The translations under genes were made by a program, and so were the position numbers. The notes beneath the pieces are model-generated. The model ran no database searches, was not told the origin of the DNA, and saw only the letters and a program-made list of their open reading frames with translations. A stretch of DNA of 64,000 nt from Rhodocista pekingensis (GTDB lineage Bacteria > Pseudomonadota > Alphaproteobacteria > Azospirillales > Azospirillaceae): the NCBI RefSeq assembly GCF_042665545.1, contig NZ_JBHTCM010000007.1, positions 135,591 through 199,590 on the forward strand. Reading direction: 5' to 3'. Shown here one piece after another: positions 31,753 to 39,281 of the stretch. Every line of letters begins with the position of its first letter. Position 1 is the stretch's first letter.

Positions 31753-32484
31753 ATGGTGGATTTCAGGCTGACGTTGGCCCGGCGGGCCGGGGCCCTGGTG
31801 CTGGGTCTGGCGCTGGCCGCTTCCCCGGCCCTGCCGGCTTTCGCCCAGGATGCCGGGGCGCCGCAGGGCGTGACCCAGGAGGTGGCGCCGCCGGCGGCCG
31901 CCCAGGACGACGCGCACGGCACGGCGGAGCACATCGCCGAGGGCGTGGCGGCGGAGACGGCGGAGCACGCCAAGGGCGGGCTGCCGCAGCTCAACCCCGA
32001 TACCTACCCGACCCAGATCTTCTGGCTGGCGGTGACCTTCGGCCTGCTGCTGTTCCTGATGTCCAAGGTGGCGCTGCCCCGCGTCGCCGAGGTGCTGGAA
32101 GCCCGGCAGGAGAAGATCGCCGACGACCTCGACCGCGCCGGTGCGCTGAAGGCCGAGGCGGACGCCGTCATCGAGAATTACGAGCGCGAGCTGGCCGAGG
32201 CCCGCGCCAAGGCGCAGAAGGTGCTGTCCGACGCGACCCACGCGGCGGAGAGCGAAACGACGCAACGCCTGGGTGAGCTGGCCGCCGATCTGGCCGAGCG
32301 CGCCCGCGCCGCCGAAGCCCGCATCGAGCAGGCCCGGCGCGCCGCGCTGGGCAACATCCGCGGCGTCGCGGCCGAGACGGCCGTCGCCGCCGCGGCGAAG
32401 CTGGCCGGGCTGGATCTCGACCGGACCACCGCCGAGGCGGCGGTCGATGAGGCCCTGAACCGTGTCCGGCAGGAGGTCGCGTGA
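31753..32484 (+). CDS. ATP synthase F0 subunit b'
   Basis: 243-residue b' subunit found in photosynthetic and related alphaproteobacteria. A single transmembrane segment (IFWLAVTFGLLLFLMSKVAL, about residues 93-112) leads into a long charged coiled coil (EVLEARQEKIADDLDRAGAL onward) that forms the peripheral stalk with b. It has an N-terminal signal-like region (RRAGALVLGLALAASPALPA, then FAQ) and a roughly 50-residue acidic linker before the anchor, suggesting a processed precursor. The ATG at 31753 has AAGGTGA upstream. Confidence 0.92.
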   Translation: MVDFRLTLARRAGALVLGLALAASPALPAFAQDAGAPQGVTQEVAPPAAAQDDAHGTAEHIAEGVAAETAEHAKGGLPQLNPDTYPTQIFWLAVTFGLLLFLMSKVALPRVAEVLEARQEKIADDLDRAGALKAEADAVIENYERELAEARAKAQKVLSDATHAAESETTQRLGELAADLAERARAAEARIEQARRAALGNIRGVAAETAVAAAAKLAGLDLDRTTAEAAVDEALNRVRQEVA

Positions 32485-32966
32485 TGTTCCAGAATCCTAC
32501 CTTCTGGGTCCTCGTCGCCTTCGTGCTGTTCGTCGCCGCCGTCTGGCGCATCGCCGCGAACACCATCGGCAAGGCGCTGGACGACCGGGCGGAGCGCATC
32601 CGCGAGGAGATCGAGCAGGCGCAGAAGCTGCGCGAGGACGCCCAGGCGGCCCTCGCCCAGTACCAGCGCAAGCAGCGCGACGCGCTGAAGGAGGCGGAGA
32701 ACATCATCGCCGCCGCCCGCGAGGAGGCCGACCGTATCCGCCGCCGCGCCGCCACCGACCTGGAGGCATCCCTGCGGCGGCGTGAGGCGCAGGCCATGGA
32801 GAAGATCGCCCAGGCCGAGGCCCAGGCCGTGCAGCAGGTCCGTGACCTCGCCGCGGACATCGCCGTCGCCGCCACGGAGCGCATCCTGGTCCAGAACATG
32901 GACGCGACGCGCGACGAGGCGCTGGTCGGCACCGCCATCGCCGAGCTTCCCTCCAAGCTCCACTGA
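32484..32966 (+). CDS. atpF: ATP synthase F0 subunit b
   Basis: 160-residue peripheral stalk subunit: one N-terminal membrane helix (FWVLVAFVLFVAAVWRIA) and a long alanine/glutamate-rich coiled coil ending TERILVQNMDATRDEALVG. The ATG at 32484 shares its A with the b' stop and lies seven bases after AGGAGG; a GTG three bases earlier is possible. It is the last gene of the operon; F1 genes are elsewhere, which is usual in alphaproteobacteria. Confidence 0.95.
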   Translation: MFQNPTFWVLVAFVLFVAAVWRIAANTIGKALDDRAERIREEIEQAQKLREDAQAALAQYQRKQRDALKEAENIIAAAREEADRIRRRAATDLEASLRRREAQAMEKIAQAEAQAVQQVRDLAADIAVAATERILVQNMDATRDEALVGTAIAELPSKLH

Positions 32967-32986
32967 TCCCGGCCCCGCCGGTCCGG

Positions 32987-33016
32987 AAAAGGGCGCCCCT
33001 CGCGGGCGCCCTTTTT
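32987..33016 (+). terminator. Terminator of the F0 operon
   Basis: GGGCGCCC (32991-32998), loop CTCGC, GGGCGCCC (33004-33011), flanked by AAAA and T5. A strong rho-independent terminator 20 bases after the atpF stop. Confidence 0.92.
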
Positions 33017-33098
33017 GTTCGTGCCCGCGCCGGGGTGCCGGCCTGGAATCGGCGGGCGCCGGCCTTCGCTCCACGCGCGCCGCCGACCTCGCGGCGGC

Positions 33099-34079
33099 CT
33101 AGGCGGTGCGCTTCAACTGGGCGGTCAGGCCCAGGAAGGCGGGGTAGGGGTGGGTGACGACGTAGGTCGGCACCGGTCCCAGATAGTCCCGCATCCGGCC
33201 CTTCTCGACGAAGCGCTTGCGGAACCGGGAATGGCTGAAGAAGGGCAGCAGGCGGGGCACGATCCCGCCCATGACATAGAGCCCGCCGCGCGCCCCCAGG
33301 CTCAGGGCCAGATTGCCTGCCACCGTTCCCAGCATGGCGCAGAACATCTCCAGCGCTTCGTGGCAGTAGACGTCGCTGCGGTCGAGCCCGCGGGCGGAGA
33401 TGTCGGCCGGGTCCAGCGGCTCCGGCTCGCGCCCGTCCAGCAGCATCAGCGCCGTGTAGAGGTTCTGCAATCCCATGCCGGAGACCACGCGCTCGGCAGA
33501 GACATGGTCGTAGATCTTGCGCAGCTCGGTCAGCACCTGCCCCTCGCGGTCGCTGACCGGGGCCATGGTGACATGGCCGCCCTCCGTCGCCAGCGCCGTC
33601 CAGCCGGACGGGCCGGGGATCAGGGCAGAGACGCCCAGGCCGGTGCCCGGTCCGATCACGCCGACGGGGGCGCCGGGCACGGGGACACCGTCGCCCACCT
33701 GCACCCGCTCGTCCTCCGCCAGCTCGGGGACGGAGAGTGCCGCGGCCGTGAAGTCGTTGATGACGTCCAGTCGGTCGAAGCCCAGCGCCCGCCGGACCCC
33801 GGAGATGGAGAACTCCCAGGTCAGGTTGGTCATGCGGATCAGGTCGCCCGTCACCGGCGAGGCGATGGCGAAGGCGCCGCGGTCGGGCCGCAGCGGGGCC
33901 GGTGCCGACTCCAGATAATGCTCCGCCGCCTCGGCGGGGGAGGGGAAGTCGGCGCAGCGGAGCGTGCGCTCCGCCGTGACGCGGCCGTCCAGCACCAGGG
34001 CGAAGCGCGCATTGGTGGCGCCGATGTCCGCGATCAGGGCCGGCGGCAGGTGTCCGGTCGTATCGGCGGTGGGGCTCAT
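33099..34079 (-). CDS. glk: Glucokinase
   Basis: 326-residue ATP-dependent glucokinase of the E. coli type. The phosphate-binding motif IADIGATNARFALV, the catalytic region VINDFTAAALSVPEL, the adenosine-linked VGVIGPGTGLGVSALI and EGGHVTMAPVSDREGQVL are present. It converts glucose to glucose-6-phosphate. Its ATG overlaps the otsA stop by four bases, so it is cotranslated after trehalose-6-phosphate synthase; glucose-6-phosphate is a substrate of that enzyme, so the pairing makes sense. Confidence 0.94.
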   Translation of the reverse strand: MSPTADTTGHLPPALIADIGATNARFALVLDGRVTAERTLRCADFPSPAEAAEHYLESAPAPLRPDRGAFAIASPVTGDLIRMTNLTWEFSISGVRRALGFDRLDVINDFTAAALSVPELAEDERVQVGDGVPVPGAPVGVIGPGTGLGVSALIPGPSGWTALATEGGHVTMAPVSDREGQVLTELRKIYDHVSAERVVSGMGLQNLYTALMLLDGREPEPLDPADISARGLDRSDVYCHEALEMFCAMLGTVAGNLALSLGARGGLYVMGGIVPRLLPFFSHSRFRKRFVEKGRMRDYLGPVPTYVVTHPYPAFLGLTAQLKRTA

Positions 34080-35488
34080 GCCGCGGCGCCCGCATCGCCG
34101 AGCGGCGCTGCCAGCGACTCCACGTAGCTGCGCCGCCAGTGGGTGATGTCGTTGCCCTTCAGCACGGTCATCATCGCCTCGAAGCGTTCGCGCCGCTCCT
34201 GGAGCGGCATGGTCAGGCCGCGCTGGAGATTCTCCGCCGTGGCCCGGATGTCATAGGGGTTGACGATCAGGGCCGCGTCAAGTTCCTTCGCCGCGCCCGC
34301 GAATCGGGACAGCACCAGCACGCCGGGGTCGGCCGGGTCCTGGCAGGCGACATACTCCTTCGCCACCAGATTCATGCCGTCGCGCAGCGGCGTCACCAGC
34401 CCGATCCGGGCATGCCGGTAGAAGCCCGCCAGCGTTTTCCGGTTGAAGCTCTTGTTCAGATAGCGGATCGGCACCCAGTCGAACTCCGCATAGCGGCCGT
34501 TGATATGGCCGGCCAGGGCCTCCAGCTCGCGCCGGATGGCCTGGTACTCGGCCACGTCGCCGCGGGAGGGCGGGGCCACCTGCATGAAGCTGACCTGGCC
34601 GCGGTTGCCGGGATAGCTGTCCAGCAGCTCCTGGAACGCCTCGAACCGCTGCGGCAGGCCCTTGGAATAGTCCAGCCGGTCCACGCCGATGATCAGCGCC
34701 CGTTCGACCAGGCTCTCCCGCAGGCGCCGGGTCTGCACCGACTCGGCTGCCTGCGCGGCAAGCTGGGCGAGCGGCAGCGTGTCGATGCTGATGGGGAAGG
34801 CGCGGGCCAGCAGGTTTCGGCCGTAGGCCCGGATGCGACACCCGCGGCCCGGGCCCAGCTCCTCCACGCTGCCGCCGGCCTCGTACTTCACGTAGTGGAC
34901 GAAGCAGCGCAGGTCGCTCTCCGTCTGGAACCCCACCAGATCGTAGGCGCACAGGCCGCGCACCAGCGATTCGTGCGCCGGCAGGGCCACCAGGATCTCC
35001 GGCGCCGGAAAGGGCGTGTGCAGGTAGAAGCCCATGCGCTGGCTCAGCCCCATGGCGCGGAGCTGCTCGGCGAACGGAATCAGGTGGTAGTCGTGGACCC
35101 AGACCATGTCGTCGGGGCGGAGCAGGGCGGCAAGCTTGCCGGCGAACAGGCTGTTCACCCGCTGGTAGCCGGCATAGGTGCGCCCGCTGAAGCTGGCCAG
35201 ATCCAGCCGGTAGTGGAACAGCGGCCACAGGGTCGAGTTGGCGAAGCCGTTGTAGTACTCGTCGAGGTCGCGCTGGGTCAGGCCCAGGGTGGCGTAGGTG
35301 ATGCGGCCGGATTCGGCGATGCGCGGAGGGCCGTCGGTGCCTTCCACGATGTCGCCGCTCCAGCCGAACCAGATGCCGCCGCCACGGCTCTTCAGGGCTT
35401 CCTGGACGGCCACGGCCAGACCGCCGGCCTGGTTCTTGCTCTCGTCCACCGGGGCGACGCGGTTCGATACGACCACCAGTCGGCTCAC
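34076..35488 (-). CDS. otsA: Trehalose-6-phosphate synthase
   Basis: 470-residue GT20 glycosyltransferase joining UDP-glucose and glucose-6-phosphate. N-terminal LVVVSNRVAP, YHLIPFAEQLR, GFYLHTPFPAPE, DRLDYSKGLPQRF (donor binding) and VLVLSRFAGAAKELDAALIV are signature segments. The start is a GTG at 35488 preceded by GGAGG; the frame continues upstream to 35656 but that part is not conserved-looking. Trehalose-6-phosphate phosphatase (otsB) is not present nearby. Trehalose is an osmoprotectant and desiccation protectant. Confidence 0.95.
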   Translation of the reverse strand: MSRLVVVSNRVAPVDESKNQAGGLAVAVQEALKSRGGGIWFGWSGDIVEGTDGPPRIAESGRITYATLGLTQRDLDEYYNGFANSTLWPLFHYRLDLASFSGRTYAGYQRVNSLFAGKLAALLRPDDMVWVHDYHLIPFAEQLRAMGLSQRMGFYLHTPFPAPEILVALPAHESLVRGLCAYDLVGFQTESDLRCFVHYVKYEAGGSVEELGPGRGCRIRAYGRNLLARAFPISIDTLPLAQLAAQAAESVQTRRLRESLVERALIIGVDRLDYSKGLPQRFEAFQELLDSYPGNRGQVSFMQVAPPSRGDVAEYQAIRRELEALAGHINGRYAEFDWVPIRYLNKSFNRKTLAGFYRHARIGLVTPLRDGMNLVAKEYVACQDPADPGVLVLSRFAGAAKELDAALIVNPYDIRATAENLQRGLTMPLQERRERFEAMMTVLKGNDITHWRRSYVESLAAPLGDAGAAA

Positions 35489-35885
35489 GGGTTCGGTTCC
35501 TCCGGATTCAGGAAAGTTCTGGGATGGGCGGGTCCCACAGACCCGCGGCACCTCGCCGCAGACAGGGCGCCCGCAAGTCGGGCGCACGGAATCATCCGAC
35601 CGCAGCAGAGCGGTCGAAGTAACGGCACGATAACGGGCAGGGGAGCGCGACATCACCCGGACTGTTGGCGTATGTCCTTGGCCCTATGGGGCTTCCGGGT
35701 CGATTTTCGCAGTGCAGCGAGGCGGTTGCGTCGGACGCGAACATTTCGCCGGCCCAACGGTGTCGGCAAGGGGCGGATTCCGCGCGACACTTGGTCCGGA
35801 AATTTGGCCTTGCGGACTCCGGCCCCGGCGATCATATTGTGCAGTGCGACATTGATCGCGTCTTCGACCCGATCACGTCGTAACG

Positions 35886-35943
35886 CACTTCTTGGGCGTT
35901 TCCTCCCTAAACTCAGGCCGTGCCCTTTGGCACGGCCTTTTTC
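35886..35943 (+). ncRNA. Candidate suhB/MmgR-type small RNA, 3' part
   Basis: Within the 489-base gap 35489-35977 there is no convincing gene. Its right end reads CACTTCTTGGGCGTTTCCTC, then CCTAAACTC and a terminator hairpin. The single-stranded TTTCCTCCC element before a terminator is the hallmark I recall for the suhB (MmgR) small RNA family widespread in alphaproteobacteria. The 5' end is not determined; about 20 or more bases further upstream may belong. The call rests on memory of the family pattern. Confidence 0.6.
35916..35942 (+). terminator. Terminator of the candidate small RNA
   Basis: GGCCGTGCC (35916-35924), loop CTTT, GGCACGGCC (35929-35937) followed by T5. The U-tract is on the plus strand, while both flanking protein genes are on the minus strand, so it must end a separate plus-strand transcript. 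Confidence 0.9.
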
Positions 35944-35977
35944 TTTGGCCGCCCGCCTCTGCCCAGGGTCTTCCCCG

Positions 35978-36520
35978 TCAGGGCGGGGTGCTGTCGCCTT
36001 CGCCCAGGGGACGGTGCAGCATCAGCCAGTCCAGCCAGCGCCCGTGCTTGAAGCCGGCGCCGGGCAGCAGCCCGACCTCGGCGAAACCCAGCGAGCGGTG
36101 CAGGCAGACCGACGCGGCGTTCCCCGCATCCCCGATCACCGCCACCATGCGGCGGTAGCCCAGCGCCGTGCAGCGCCCGATCAACGCCTCCAGCAGCAGC
36201 CGGCCCAGCCCGCGGCCCCGCGCCCCGGCCGCGACGTAGATGGAGTTCTCCACCGTGTAGCGGTAGGCCGGGCGCTGCCGGAACGGGCTGGCATAGGCGT
36301 AGCCCAGCACCTGCCCCGCCATATCGGCCACCAGAAAGGGCAGTCCGCAGGCCTCCACCGCGGCCAGGCGGCGGGCCATCTCGGCCGCGTCGGGCGGCTC
36401 AAGCTCGTAGCTGGCGCAGGCGTGCAGCACTTCGGGCGCGTAGATGGCGGCCAGGGCGGCGGCGTCGGCCGCCGTGGCCGGGCGCAACCGCACGCCGGCG
36501 ACACCCGGGACGGGGCTCAC
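35978..36520 (-). CDS. GNAT acetyltransferase, phosphinothricin acetyltransferase-like
   Basis: 180-residue acetyltransferase of the Pat/Bar subgroup. The opening VRLRPATAADAAALAAIYAP, central VENSIYVAAGARGRGLGRLL (acetyl-CoA motif with RGRGLG) and NAASVCLHRSLGFAEVGLLP are typical. Members acetylate phosphinothricin, methionine sulfoximine or similar amino-acid analogues. It overlaps the following hutG-like gene by four bases (ATGA). Real substrate unknown. Confidence 0.87.
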   Translation of the reverse strand: MSPVPGVAGVRLRPATAADAAALAAIYAPEVLHACASYELEPPDAAEMARRLAAVEACGLPFLVADMAGQVLGYAYASPFRQRPAYRYTVENSIYVAAGARGRGLGRLLLEALIGRCTALGYRRMVAVIGDAGNAASVCLHRSLGFAEVGLLPGAGFKHGRWLDWLMLHRPLGEGDSTPP

Positions 36521-37551
36521 CGCCGTCCCCTGTGCAGCCGCTCCGCCGGGACATGCGCCAGGGCCGCGGTCAGCCGGCGCATGTGCTGGGCCAGGGTCGC
36601 CAGATAGGGCCGCCGGCGCAGCCTGTGCTCGTCCATGTAGAGCGACCGGTTCAGCTCGATCTGGAGGGCATGGACACCCCGTTCCGGCCGGCCATAGTGC
36701 CGGGTCGTGTAGCCGCCGGCATAGGGGGCGTTGCGCCCGACCAGATAGCCCAGCATGGTCAGGGTGGATTCGGCCTGTTCCGTCAGGGCGGGGGCACAGG
36801 CGCTGCCGTGGCAGTCGCCCAGGATCATGTCCAGCCGGCCCCCGGCGGCGGCCTCGGGCGGCAGGTCGATGGACGGCATGGAATGGCAGTCCAGCAGGAT
36901 GCAGTAGCCGAACCGTTCCCGCGTCTCCGCCACCAGGGACTGGAGGGCGGCGTGGTAGGGGCGGTAGCAGCGCTCCACCCGCTCCAGCGCCTCGCCGAAG
37001 CGCAGCTTGCGCCGGTAGATCTCCTCACCGGTGGCGACGATCCGGGCGATGGTGCCCAGCCCGGCGGCGACGCGGGCGCTGCGGCTGTTGACGTAGGGCG
37101 GCACCGGCCCCTCGAACATGCCGGGGTCCAGCTCGTAGGGCTCGCGGTTGGGATCGACATAGGCGCGCGGGAACTCCGCCGCCAGCAGAGGCGTTCCCAG
37201 CTCCGCCGCCTCGGCGAAGATCTCGTCCACGAAACAGTCCTCGGACCGGCGCAGGGTGTGCGCGTCCAGCCGCGCCTCGGCCAGGAAGCTCTCCGGATAG
37301 AGCCGCCCGCTGTGGGGGGAGGCCAGCACCAGCGGCAGGGTCTGCTGCGCCGGCCGCCACAGCCGGTAGACGCCGGGCAGCGCCTCCAGCCGGACAGAGC
37401 CTGTTTCTCCCGCGCCGGGTTCTCCCGTCCTGCTTTCCTCTGCCCCGCGCCCCTCCGCCCTGGCCGCGGGGACCCGCTCCGCCCGCGTGCCTCGGGTCGA
37501 GGTGGCGCAGGAGGGCTGGTCGGGCTCGGGGAGGGGGAGCGTTCTGTCCAT
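36517..37551 (-). CDS. N-formylglutamate amidohydrolase family protein
   Basis: 344-residue hydrolase of the N-formylglutamate amidohydrolase family (histidine degradation, HutG type 2). Conserved segments LVLASPHSGRLYPESF, LRRSEDCFVDEIF, FPRAYVDPNREPYELDPGMF, ILLDCHSMPS (metal His), LGDCHG and ELNRSLYMDE are visible. The first 50 residues are low complexity (Glu/Gly/Thr/Arg), so the true start could be further in. The open frame extends to 37806 through a 15-bp tandem repeat but that part is unlikely to be translated. No other hut genes are nearby. Confidence 0.87.
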   Translation of the reverse strand: MDRTLPLPEPDQPSCATSTRGTRAERVPAARAEGRGAEESRTGEPGAGETGSVRLEALPGVYRLWRPAQQTLPLVLASPHSGRLYPESFLAEARLDAHTLRRSEDCFVDEIFAEAAELGTPLLAAEFPRAYVDPNREPYELDPGMFEGPVPPYVNSRSARVAAGLGTIARIVATGEEIYRRKLRFGEALERVERCYRPYHAALQSLVAETRERFGYCILLDCHSMPSIDLPPEAAAGGRLDMILGDCHGSACAPALTEQAESTLTMLGYLVGRNAPYAGGYTTRHYGRPERGVHALQIELNRSLYMDEHRLRRRPYLATLAQHMRRLTAALAHVPAERLHRGRR

Positions 37552-37639
37552 GATTCCAGATGTAACGGAGTTGTCCGCCCCTGTCACCGCACCGCCATGC
37601 AGCGCGCCGCCGCACCTGACCTTCCGTACCGGCCGCCCG

Positions 37640-37684
37640 GCCCCTGTCCCGTTCGCCCCTGTCCCGTTCGCCCCTGTCCCGTCC
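37640..37684. repeat. Three tandem 15-bp repeats
   Basis: GCCCCTGTCCCGTTC occurs at 37640-37654 and 37655-37669, and with one change at 37670-37684. It lies in the gap before tRNA-Val. Because the unit is a multiple of three, it does not interrupt the open frame on the minus strand. Confidence 0.9.
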
Positions 37685-37843
37685 GGCTCTGCCAGCGGGG
37701 GGCGCGCGGTTCTCCGGGGCTGTCCGGGGCGCTCCGGAAAAAAGTTCATGTCCCCGCAACGGAAGGGTTGCCAAGCCCCGCCGGCGATGCTAAACCCCCG
37801 CTCCACGCCGCGGGGGTTTCCCCGAGGCGGACCCGCAAGGGAT

Positions 37844-37918
<75 letters not shown>

Positions 37919-38181
37919 TCCCTTCCCCGATCCAGATATCAGGGTGCATCCCCAGGCCGCATGGCTTCTCACCCGACAGGGGGGTGGCCCGGCCTGAGCC
38001 AAGGCGCCCTGCGCCATTGCACGTCGACTGCGCTTGGCTCGCGTCGAATCCCTGGCCGCGGCCCATGGCTGCGCCATGATCTTGGCGCTTGCGTTTATAG
38101 CGTTCAGGTCCACATGCTCATGCCATGACGGTGGCCGGCCGGCACCGGCGGGCTGAACGACCGGGTCCGGGAGAGGGACGC

Positions 38182-38664
38182 ATGGACGCGGCAGCAGAAC
38201 AGATTCGACGCCTTGAGCCCATCGCACCGCAAGAGGATGAGCGGAGCGAGGTCCGTAGGCTGTCGGCTCTGCTGGACGATGCCCTGAAGGGGGTGGCGGC
38301 CGGCACGGGCCGCTGCCGGCTCGTCGGTCCGCTCGGGGAGACGGTCGATCTGCCTCCCTCGGTCTTCTATGTTCTGGAGCGGGTGGCGGAAGTCATGGCC
38401 CATGGGGACGCCATAACCATCGTACCCGTCGGCCAGAACCTTACCACCCAGCAGGCCGCCAATATCCTCAACATCTCCCGCCAGCATCTGGTGACGCTGC
38501 TGGAAGACGGGCGGATTCCGTATCGGAAGGTGGGCAGCCATCGGCGCCTGGACATCCAGGATGTGCTGGCATTCCGGCAGGAACGGGCCCGGCAGCGCCG
38601 GCAGGCCCTGGACTCCCTGGCGGCCTTGAGCGAAGAGGGAGAGGGGTATCCCGAACTCGACTAG
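38182..38664 (+). CDS. Helix-turn-helix antitoxin-like protein of a PIN module
   Basis: 160-residue protein with a MerR/excisionase-type helix-turn-helix near the C-terminus: LTTQQAANILNISRQHLVTL then LEDGRIPYRKVGSHRRLDIQ. An acidic tail (SEEGEGYPELD) follows. This architecture upstream of a PIN-domain gene is a recognised antitoxin type. The ATG at 38182 has GGGAGAGGG upstream; an in-frame ATG at 38125 is less likely. It starts 26 bases before the toxin gene. Confidence 0.78.
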   Translation: MDAAAEQIRRLEPIAPQEDERSEVRRLSALLDDALKGVAAGTGRCRLVGPLGETVDLPPSVFYVLERVAEVMAHGDAITIVPVGQNLTTQQAANILNISRQHLVTLLEDGRIPYRKVGSHRRLDIQDVLAFRQERARQRRQALDSLAALSEEGEGYPELD

Positions 38665-38690
38665 GCCCCGAACTCGACCGGGGGATCTTC

Positions 38691-39260
38691 TTGATTCCAG
38701 CACCGTTCCGGGTCGTGCTTGACGCGAATGTCCTTTTCCCCTTCACGGTGCGGGATACGCTGCTCCGGGCGGCCGAGCAGGATCTGTACCTGCCCGGATG
38801 GACCGACGGAATCCTGGCGGAGATGCGCCGCAACCTCGCGGGGCGGGGCCACACGACGGAGGAGCGGTCGCACCGTCTGGTCGCGGCAATCGCAGCGGCG
38901 GTCCCGGAGGCGCGGATCACCGGCCATGAATGCCTGATCCCCTGCATGCCGAACGAACCGGAGGATCGCCATGTCGCTGCCGCGGCGGTCAGGTCCGCGG
39001 CGCAGCTCATCGTAACCGGCAACCTCCGGCATTTCCGTAGCCTTCCTGACGGGATCGAGGCCAGGACCGCGGAGGACTTCCTCTGTGATCTTCACGACCT
39101 CGCACCCGACCGGATGGCGCAGGTGGTTGCCGATCAGGCGGCGGCCCTGACCCGGCCGCCGCGCACCGTGGACGACATCCTGCGCGCGCTCGACAGGCTG
39201 ACGCCCCGCTTCGCCAACCTGGTGCGGGCCACGCGGGCGGCCGGGGCGGCCGGGGGGTGA
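38691..39260 (+). CDS. PIN-domain ribonuclease toxin
   Basis: 189-residue PIN-fold protein. The first acidic residue is in VVLDANVLFP; further acidic positions appear in DGILAEM and NEPEDRHVAAAAVR, and the conserved LIVTGNLRHF ends the active site. The last about 60 residues form a helical extension. PIN toxins cleave RNA using magnesium. The start is a TTG at 38691 with GGGGG upstream. It forms an operon with the HTH gene, just downstream of tRNA-Val, a common site for acquired modules. Confidence 0.82.
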   Translation: MIPAPFRVVLDANVLFPFTVRDTLLRAAEQDLYLPGWTDGILAEMRRNLAGRGHTTEERSHRLVAAIAAAVPEARITGHECLIPCMPNEPEDRHVAAAAVRSAAQLIVTGNLRHFRSLPDGIEARTAEDFLCDLHDLAPDRMAQVVADQAAALTRPPRTVDDILRALDRLTPRFANLVRATRAAGAAGG

Positions 39261-39281
39261 GCGGAGCCCGCTTCCCGCGCC

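Noticed and set aside
37552..37806. N-terminal extension of the hutG-like protein across the 15-bp repeats
   Set aside because: The frame is open only because the repeat unit is a multiple of three; the peptide is low complexity and no ribosome-binding site precedes it.
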